NCBI GenBank assembly: GCA_021793895.1
Contig: JAJYRW010000142.1
Coordinates: 1 to 5,044 of the forward strand
Direction: 5' to 3'
Source: Actinomycetes bacterium
GTDB taxonomy: Bacteria; Actinomycetota; Actinomycetes; Actinomycetales; JAJYRW01
Length of the DNA stretch: 5,044 nt
Shown: positions 1 to 4,341 of the stretch, piece by piece
Layout of the letters: each line of letters opens with the position of its first letter
Numbering within the stretch: the stretch's first letter is position 1
Program-made: the position numbers and the translations under genes
Notes under the pieces: model-generated
Database searches by the model: none
What the model was told of the DNA's origin: nothing
Seen by the model: only the letters and a program-made list of their open reading frames with translations

Positions 1-99
1 GCGGCTGTCACAGTTCCAAATGCGGGCCACCTATCGGCGATGGAAGACCCGCAAGCGGTAGCTGAGGCGCTCGACAAACTGGTCGAACGCGCGCGGTAA
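1..99 (+). CDS. Alpha/beta hydrolase fold protein, C-terminal fragment (5' end outside window)
   Basis: The first 32 codons run open to a TAA stop at 97-99. The peptide contains VPNAGHLSAMEDPQAV, followed by a helix ending in DKLVERAR. This is the usual C-terminal signature of alpha/beta hydrolases: a small-Gly-His motif carrying the catalytic His (codon 10, bases 28-30), a short acidic turn with Pro, and a final amphipathic helix. The nucleophile Ser, the acid residue and most of the fold lie upstream of the window, so the substrate cannot be inferred. The gene converges on the coiled-coil gene with a 61-bp gap, so the two are not co-transcribed. Family-level confidence is good; anything more specific would be guesswork. 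Confidence 0.8.
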   Translation, partial: AAVTVPNAGHLSAMEDPQAVAEALDKLVERAR

Positions 100-110
100 G
101 GCGTCGGTCC

Positions 111-180
111 GCCCCGGCTGGAGCTTACTCGCCGGCTCGGTCTTACGCCCCGGCTGGAACTTACTCGCCGGCTCGGTCTT
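111..180. repeat. 36-bp-period tandem duplication spanning the coiled-coil gene's stop codon
   Basis: Two 34-base copies, 111-144 and 147-180, begin at a fixed 36-base offset and differ at one position (G at 123, A at 159). The second copy contains the TAA stop of the minus-strand coiled-coil gene (161-163) and its last codons. The first copy lies just beyond that stop and repeats the same codons and stop in the same frame. Each copy contains CCGGC and GCCGG separated by 12 bases (114-118 with 131-135; 150-154 with 167-171), so each could form a weak 5-bp hairpin. No T-tract follows, so I do not call an intrinsic terminator. Apart from this repeat, the convergent gap 100-160 holds nothing I can name. 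Confidence 0.85.
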
Positions 181-2344
181 CCTCGCCACCAATGAGTTGG
201 GTTTCAGCGGGCGCTTCCGCGCTGGAGCTAGCCTCCGCATCCGCGCCCATCTCCTCGCCTGCGGGTAGTTCAGCGGGCCCTTCGTGGGCGCCGTCTGCAG
301 CCCCCGCGCCGTCCTCGGTGTTGTCTTCTGTCGGTGTTCCATCTGCCGACGGCGCGCTGCTTTCGACTGCCGCCTCGGGCGCGTCCACCTCGACTGCCGC
401 CTCGGGCGCGTCCAGTTCGACTGCCGGCTCGGGTGCGTCCACCTCGGCTTGCAGAACGTCCATCTCATCTGTCGCGGCGTTGAGTCCCTCCTCAACTTCT
501 GCCACGCGGGCCAGCATCTGCTCATTCGGCGCCGGGTCTTGGCCCAGCAGGGAGCGCAATTCGTCGAGGTAGCCAGTGATGGCTTCGCGCTGCCGGTTTA
601 GATCGTTGACCTGGCGCTGGGCCGTCGTGCGCTCGCGCTCCGCCTCGCTCATGGCCTCCGACAGCGTGGCATCGGCGTGTTCCCGCGCCTCTCCCACGAT
701 GCGGTCGGCGTTTTCGCGAGCATTCGACAGGATGTCTGCGGCCTGCTGATCCGCTTCGCGCTGGATCGTCTCCGCCTTCTCCAGCGCGCGGGCCAGCCGC
801 TCTTCAGCCTCGGCGGCGTGCGCCTCGGCCTCAGCGACCATGCGCTCAGTTTCGGCGCGGGCTTTTTCGTGCCGTTCCGCATCGGCGCGCTCTGATTCTT
901 CGCGTCGAGCCGCCAACTCGATTTCGGTATCAGCCTGCGCTTTTTCGGCCGCGTCAGTCATCTGCCGCGCTTCTTCCTTGGCGGCCTTCAAGATTTCACT
1001 GGCATCTCGTTCGGAGGTGGTGCGCAATTCATCAGCGGCGAGCCGGGAGTTTTCCAACAACTCATTCGTTTCCCGTTCGACACGCTCGCGCAATTCTGTC
1101 GTTTCGCGCTCGGCCGCTGCGCGCTGCTGCGCCGTCTCCCGCTCGGTGAGATCAGTCAGGTGCGCGGTTTCGCGTTCGACCTTCTCGCGCAGTTCACTTG
1201 TTTCCCGCTCGGCGGTCGAGCGAAGCTCGGCCGCGTAGCTGTCCGCTTCGGAGCGCAGATTATTCGCATACTGCTCCGCCGCGGCCTTAAGTTCGGCAAT
1301 TTCCTCTTTGGCCTGGGCCCGTTCGGCGCTGGTTTCCCGATCCGCAGTGGAGCGCACGTATTCGGAATACTTATCGGCCTCGGTTCGCAGCGCAGTGCTC
1401 TCCGCCTCGGCCGCGGCACGCAGTTCGGAAATTTCTTTTTCCGCTGCCGCGCGTTTTTCGGCCAGTTCAGCCCCCACCTCGGCGCGCTGCGCAGCCAACT
1501 CCTCGTCGGTGGTGCGGCGCAATTCTGACGTTTCCCGATCAGCAGTGGTGCGGACCGTATCGGCATAGGAATCGGCGTTTGAACGCTGCTCAGAAGTCTC
1601 TTGCTGTGTCTTAGCGCGTAGCTCGGAGGTTTCCCGGTCTGCCAGTGCGCGTAAATCAGCCGCGTAAGTGTCGGCCTCTTCGCGCTGGGCGGCCGTTTCT
1701 CGTTCAGTTGTGGCACGCAGCTCGGTGGTTTCGCGCTCGGTAGTAACCCGCAACTCGGTCGTTTCGCGCTCGGCGGTTGCCCGCATCGTGGCTAGTTCCC
1801 GCTCCAGGCTGGCGCGGCGCTCGCTCACTTCGGTGTTAACGGCCGACTGAATCCGATCTGCCTCGCGTTCAGCAGATGAGACCAACTCTTCGGCGCGGCG
1901 CTGCGAAGTAGTTAGGTGCGTGTTCGCCTCTGCCTGGGCGGTGGAGCGGACTTCTTCGGCCTCCCGCTGGGCGTTGGCTAAAATTTCTGCCACTTCGTTT
2001 TCGGCTCGGGCGCGCAGTTGACCTGCTGCCAGGCGAGCTCGCGCCAGGGCATCTGCGGCGCGGGCGTTGGCCTGGGAAACGACCTCGCCAGACTGCTGCT
2101 CTGCCGAGCGCATCAGCTGTTCGATTCGCGAACCAAGCCCGGAATACGTTGGTCTTTCTGCCTCGCGTAGTTGCCGGTGCGCCTCTGCCAACTCGGCCGA
2201 CAATTGCATTGCCTTGCCGTCAACTTCGTCTAATTGTTGACGGGTCTGCTCAAGCGAGTGCTTCAGCGAGGCCACTTCGGTGTCAACTGCCGTCCGGTCG
2301 TAGCCGCGCATCGCGACTGGGAACGTCGAACGCTGGTCAGACAC
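161..2344 (-). CDS. DivIVA-domain, Scy/FilP-like long coiled-coil (hendecad) cytoskeletal protein, 727 aa
   Basis: Likely a cytoplasmic cytoskeletal or polar scaffold. Residues 8-22 (FPVAMRGYDRTAVDT) match the DivIVA N-terminal signature F-x4-[FLM]-RGYD-x3-V, followed by a short coiled coil to about residue 62. A break at 64-71 (ERPTYSGL) precedes GSRIEQLMRSAEQQ, a segment typical of actinobacterial Scy/FilP-type proteins, often labelled 'cellulose-binding' or DivIVA-like. Residues 91-497 are 37 consecutive 11-residue repeats. Residues 498-529 shift the register and hendecad-like units resume to about 573. Residues 66-603 contain no proline, and the protein has no Cys or Trp. A second short helical segment (607-634) leads to an acidic Ala/Pro/Glu tail with three 9-residue repeats. 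The start is GTG at 2344-2342 with AGGAGG just upstream; starting there keeps the DivIVA motif complete. It is transcribed divergently from the thiamine-binding gene. Family assignment is firm at the architecture level; orthology to Scy or FilP is inferred. Confidence 0.85.
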   Translation of the reverse strand: MSDQRSTFPVAMRGYDRTAVDTEVASLKHSLEQTRQQLDEVDGKAMQLSAELAEAHRQLREAERPTYSGLGSRIEQLMRSAEQQSGEVVSQANARAADALARARLAAGQLRARAENEVAEILANAQREAEEVRSTAQAEANTHLTTSQRRAEELVSSAEREADRIQSAVNTEVSERRASLERELATMRATAERETTELRVTTERETTELRATTERETAAQREEADTYAADLRALADRETSELRAKTQQETSEQRSNADSYADTVRTTADRETSELRRTTDEELAAQRAEVGAELAEKRAAAEKEISELRAAAEAESTALRTEADKYSEYVRSTADRETSAERAQAKEEIAELKAAAEQYANNLRSEADSYAAELRSTAERETSELREKVERETAHLTDLTERETAQQRAAAERETTELRERVERETNELLENSRLAADELRTTSERDASEILKAAKEEARQMTDAAEKAQADTEIELAARREESERADAERHEKARAETERMVAEAEAHAAEAEERLARALEKAETIQREADQQAADILSNARENADRIVGEAREHADATLSEAMSEAERERTTAQRQVNDLNRQREAITGYLDELRSLLGQDPAPNEQMLARVAEVEEGLNAATDEMDVLQAEVDAPEPAVELDAPEAAVEVDAPEAAVESSAPSADGTPTEDNTEDGAGAADGAHEGPAELPAGEEMGADAEASSSAEAPAETQLIGGEEDRAGE
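367..447 (-). repeat. Three tandem 27-bp units encoding the acidic tail repeat
   Basis: Units at 367-393, 394-420 and 421-447 are nearly identical and encode, on the minus strand, the 9-residue motif [VL]DAPE[AP]AVE three times (about residues 635-661 of the coiled-coil protein). The motif falls in the Pro/Ala/Glu-rich C-terminal tail, which is probably disordered. In-frame units in a low-complexity tail commonly expand or contract by slippage, so copy number may vary between strains. Confidence 0.85.
854..2074 (-). repeat. 37 consecutive hendecad (33-bp) coding repeats
   Basis: Residues 91-497 of the coiled-coil protein divide without a gap into 37 units of 11 residues with the pattern x-A-[ED]-x-E-x-x-x-[LVI]-R-x; many read TAERETTELRx or TADRETSELRx. 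At DNA level this gives a 33-base periodicity, visible on the plus strand as recurrent 'tttcccgctcgg'-like phrases. Within it, residues 223-431 (bases 1052-1678) show a 33-residue super-period (see findings). Hendecad coiled coils are known from Streptomyces Scy and FilP, where as I recall they are mixed with heptads in 51-residue units; here they are pure 11-mers. Confidence 0.85.
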
Positions 2345-2348
2345 GTAT

Positions 2349-2354
2349 CCTCCT
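2349..2354 (-). promoter_or_regulatory. Ribosome binding site of the coiled-coil gene
   Basis: Read on the minus strand this is AGGAGG, within GAGGAGGA, four bases before the GTG at 2344-2342. The spacing is slightly short, but the match is perfect. It decides the GTG start: the next in-frame Met (residue 12) would remove part of the DivIVA motif and has no such site. Confidence 0.8.
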
Positions 2355-2378
2355 CATCCGCCCACTAGGCCGACGCCC

Positions 2379-2407
2379 ACTATGGTGCGGTAAATGATTG
2401 GTGTCTA
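2379..2407 (-). promoter_or_regulatory. Candidate housekeeping-sigma promoter for the coiled-coil gene
   Basis: On the minus strand, a -35 element TAGACA (2407-2402; five of six bases match TTGACA) is separated by 17 bases from a -10 element CATAGT (2384-2379; four of six match TATAAT, including the conserved A and final T). Transcription would begin near 2372, giving a leader of roughly 28 nt that contains the AGGAGG site. Spacing and position fit, but the call rests on consensus matching only. Confidence 0.45.
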
Positions 2408-2425
2408 GATTTTTAGGGAAATAAT
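2398..2425 (+). promoter_or_regulatory. Weak candidate promoter for the thiamine-binding/membrane/lipoprotein operon
   Basis: TTGGTG (2398-2403, three of six at -35) is followed after 16 bases by AATAAT (2420-2425, five of six at -10). The start would be near 2432, about 67 nt before the ATG at 2499. The -35 element overlaps that of the divergent promoter (2402-2407), so if both are real they would compete for polymerase. I see no riboswitch-like structure or TPP (THI) element in the 2432-2498 leader. The region 2345-2498 is otherwise featureless. Confidence 0.28.
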
Positions 2426-2492
2426 CCGTCCTTAGACTATCTGCCTTTTGCTTGGGGTACATAGCGCGGTAGGGGATCAGACCTGGCACGAT

Positions 2493-2497
2493 AGGGG
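2493..2497 (+). promoter_or_regulatory. Unusually close purine tract before the thiamine-binding gene
   Basis: AGGGG lies only one base before the ATG at 2499, too close for a standard Shine-Dalgarno interaction. A second AGGGGA at 2471-2476 is too far away (22 bases). The start codon is set by family conservation of the N-terminus (MLVAFSVAP), not by this tract. Initiation may be weak or leaderless-like. Confidence 0.35.
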
Positions 2498-2498
2498 A

Positions 2499-2840
2499 AT
2501 GCTCGTTGCATTCTCAGTAGCTCCCACATCCGCGGGCGAATCGGTATCTGAGCCGGTGGCCGCGGCCATTCGCGTTGTGCGCGACTCGGGTTTGCCCCAC
2601 CAGGTGGGCTCAATGTTCACCACGATTGAGGGCGAGTGGGACGAGGTCTTCGATGTAATCCGGCGCGCCACGGAGGCGGTGGGCCGATTCGGGCCACGGG
2701 TGCAATTGGTTATAAAGGCGGACATTCGCCCCGGCCATGCGGGGCAGTTGGACTCTAAGGTCGAACGTGTGGAGCAGATTTTGACCCGCGGGAATGTTCC
2801 AGCAGCGACGGACGCGTCGCCTGATGTTGAACACGGGTGA
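2499..2840 (+). CDS. MTH1187/YkoF-type thiamine-binding protein, 113 aa
   Basis: A small cytoplasmic protein of the thiamine-binding family (Pfam Thiamine_BP, formerly DUF77; MTH1187-like). These have a ferredoxin-like fold, and relatives such as YkoF bind thiamine or its hydroxymethylpyrimidine moiety. Visible landmarks are the first strand MLVAFSVAP (1-9), GESVSE (13-18), TTIEGEWDEV (41-50), the strand plus turn KADIRPG (73-79), and a final helix KVERVEQIL (87-95). Residues 96-113 form a polar extension beyond the usual end of about 100 residues. Longer readings from a TTG at 2448 are possible, but the extra 17 residues do not look like the family, so I chose ATG 2499. It heads the plus-strand operon; the next gene starts 4 bp after its stop. 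Binding and role are inferred from the family; no enzyme activity is expected. Confidence 0.88.
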   Translation: MLVAFSVAPTSAGESVSEPVAAAIRVVRDSGLPHQVGSMFTTIEGEWDEVFDVIRRATEAVGRFGPRVQLVIKADIRPGHAGQLDSKVERVEQILTRGNVPAATDASPDVEHG

Positions 2841-2844
2841 CTGA

Positions 2845-4341
2845 ATGAACGGAATCCTGGGTTTTCTTCGCCGTTTTGCGCCGTGGGTCGTCATCACCCT
2901 GGGCGCAGTTTTGGCGATCTTCGGTGTTTTGACGCGTACGGCTTGGGCGCCGGATCCATTTTGGACGGCGTCCGTTCAGCCTGATGAAGACACTCGCCTG
3001 GTCATATCTGATCCGGGCATGCTGAATTTAATGGCTGATAACGTCACGATTGAAGCCACAGTTGTTCCGGCCGATGACCTCGCGGCCGACCCCGAAGCTG
3101 AAGACGAGGAAGACGAGGAACCAGCCGAGGGCGAGGAAGAGGAAACCGAACCGGCCGATGGGGACGAAGCGGAAGGCAGCGAAGAGGACGGCGCGGATGC
3201 GTCCCAGGAGGCGGACGAAGACCCCGGTGTGATCATTTCCATCGCGCGAGACATTGATGCCGAAGGATGGGTCGGTGATGCGGCCGCCCTGCGCCTAACG
3301 GGTTTACAAACCGAATCGACGTTGCGCACCTCCGAGGTTGATGGCGAGCTGGAAGCGGCGGCGAGTGAAGACTCCGATTTGTGGTGGCAAAGTGCTTCCG
3401 GTTTAACCGATGCACAATTGGTATGGCAAAAAGAGCCCGGTCGCTGGTCGGCAGTGATTGCTTCCAGCGCGGACCGGAAGATCTCGCAAGTCTCCTTTAC
3501 CTGGCCCCAAAGTACTGAAACGCCGCTTGCTATGCCGCTGATTATGGGCGGGGCACTGCTAATTCTGGCTGGCGCTGCGCTGCTAGTTTTCCCGCAGGCT
3601 CTTGATCGGGACGCGCGCGGCCGGTTTGCGACCTCGGTTCGGGAAAAAGCCGGAGCAGCCCATCCGCAGCCGGCTGGCGAAGAAGTTGGCGAAGAACAGG
3701 TGGCCACCGGATCGACAACGCATCCGGATTCTGAGGCGGACGCTGATCTCACTGCGCCGGTCGAAGACGCAGGCGACGCGCAAGCGGTCGCAGAATCTGT
3801 TGTCGCTGCTGAAGATGCGCCAGCAATTTCAGACCAGCAAGTACCTGCACTCCAACAGGCACCCGCCCAGCCGCAACCGGTGGCACCTGCGGCCAGTGCG
3901 CCTGAGCCAATCCGTTTTGCGCCGGGCACGATGACGCGTCGTCAGATTCGCGAACTCGAACGCCAGCGGCAAGAAGAAGCACGGCGCGCTAAGGAACCGC
4001 CGCGGGCTTCCCAGCCCCGCAGTGGCAACGAATCGCCCGGCGCGGCTGAGCCCTCACGCGCGGGTAGTCCCGGCACCGCCGAGTCCTCGCACGTGGGCAG
4101 TCCCGGCGCGGCCGAGCCCTCACGCGCGAGCAGTTCGGATGCGCCCGAACAGCGTGGATCGCAGCCACCGGTGGGATCCGCAGGCGGCGAAGCAGCAGGC
4201 TCCAGCAATGACACTTCAAGAGTTCGCCGTTCGGAACACTGGCGTAAGACTTGGGGCGTGGGGCCCGAAAGCCAGACTGACGCCCGCACCACGGGGTGGC
4301 TGCCCCAGGCGGTAGATGATGAGGAGGACCGGGATGCCTAG
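2845..4341 (+). CDS. Two-helix membrane protein of unknown function with acidic extracytoplasmic insert, 498 aa
   Basis: Not recognised as any named protein. Helix 1 (about residues 11-30, APWVVITLGAVLAIFGVLT) follows a short basic N-terminus (FLRR), which suggests the N-terminus is inside. Residues 31-227 would be extracytoplasmic: a probable beta-rich domain (RLVISDPGMLNLMADNVTIE, then GVIISIARDIDAEGWVGD and WSAVIASS) split by an acidic insert (81-127, 27 of 47 residues Asp/Glu, no Lys/Arg). Helix 2 (229-251) is followed by DRDARGRF, fitting the positive-inside rule. The cytoplasmic tail (252-498) is Ala/Pro/Glu-rich, with a basic helix TRRQIRELERQRQEEARR (364-381), three 11-residue repeats (397-429), and a conserved-looking end with RRSEHWRKTWGVGPE (461-475). 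ATG 2845 has GGGTGA at 2835-2840 as a modest binding site overlapping the upstream stop, suggesting coupling. The downstream lipoprotein overlaps by 8 bp. It resembles uncharacterised actinobacterial membrane proteins seen next to such lipoproteins; that recollection is unverified. Confidence 0.8.
   Translation: MNGILGFLRRFAPWVVITLGAVLAIFGVLTRTAWAPDPFWTASVQPDEDTRLVISDPGMLNLMADNVTIEATVVPADDLAADPEAEDEEDEEPAEGEEEETEPADGDEAEGSEEDGADASQEADEDPGVIISIARDIDAEGWVGDAAALRLTGLQTESTLRTSEVDGELEAAASEDSDLWWQSASGLTDAQLVWQKEPGRWSAVIASSADRKISQVSFTWPQSTETPLAMPLIMGGALLILAGAALLVFPQALDRDARGRFATSVREKAGAAHPQPAGEEVGEEQVATGSTTHPDSEADADLTAPVEDAGDAQAVAESVVAAEDAPAISDQQVPALQQAPAQPQPVAPAASAPEPIRFAPGTMTRRQIRELERQRQEEARRAKEPPRASQPRSGNESPGAAEPSRAGSPGTAESSHVGSPGAAEPSRASSSDAPEQRGSQPPVGSAGGEAAGSSNDTSRVRRSEHWRKTWGVGPESQTDARTTGWLPQAVDDEEDRDA
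4033..4131 (+). repeat. Three tandem 33-bp units in the membrane protein's cytoplasmic tail
   Basis: Units at 4033-4065, 4066-4098 and 4099-4131 encode SPGAAEPSRAG, SPGTAESSHVG and SPGAAEPSRAS. Units one and three are most alike; the middle one has diverged. They lie in a Ser/Pro/Ala-rich, probably disordered stretch between the basic helix and the C-terminal WRKTWG motif, and so may act as a flexible spacer. The 11-residue length matches the hendecads of the other gene only by coincidence: these contain Pro and Gly and are not helical. Confidence 0.75.
4322..4327 (+). promoter_or_regulatory. Ribosome binding site of the lipoprotein gene, inside the upstream coding end
   Basis: AGGAGG lies six bases before ATG 4334, an ideal spacing, and is part of the Asp/Glu-rich last codons of the membrane protein gene. 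In-frame ATGs at 4316 and 4319 would add six or five residues, but they sit before the site and cannot use it. It therefore fixes the start at 4334 and supports translational coupling. Confidence 0.8.

Noticed and set aside
100..180. Intrinsic bidirectional terminator between the convergent genes
   Set aside because: Only 5-bp stems with 12-base loops are found and no T-tract follows on either strand. It may still terminate by other means, but the sequence does not show it.
192..572. Plus-strand open frame opposite the coiled-coil gene's tail
   Set aside because: The product is a monotonous Ser/Ala/Thr sequence generated by the complementary repeats, with no family features.
1156..1716. 186-codon alternative minus-strand frame within the hendecad region
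   Set aside because: It arises because the 33-base repeats stay open in several frames. The product is Arg/Pro-rich and lacks a family signature, while the 727-residue frame gives a coherent coiled coil.
854..2074. 33-base periodic repeats that could be mistaken for a CRISPR array
   Set aside because: The period is in frame with a continuous protein, units are degenerate and abut with no spacers, and there is no leader or cas gene. They encode coiled-coil hendecads.
2426..2498. TPP riboswitch upstream of the thiamine-binding gene
   Set aside because: The leader would be about 67 nt at most, with no CUGAGA-type or other THI-element core and no clear stems.
2976..3929. 317-codon open frame antisense to the membrane protein gene
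   Set aside because: It encodes Ser/Ala-rich low-complexity sequence, mirrors the acidic and Ala-rich codons of the real gene, and has no recognisable domain or binding site. It is a GC-bias shadow.
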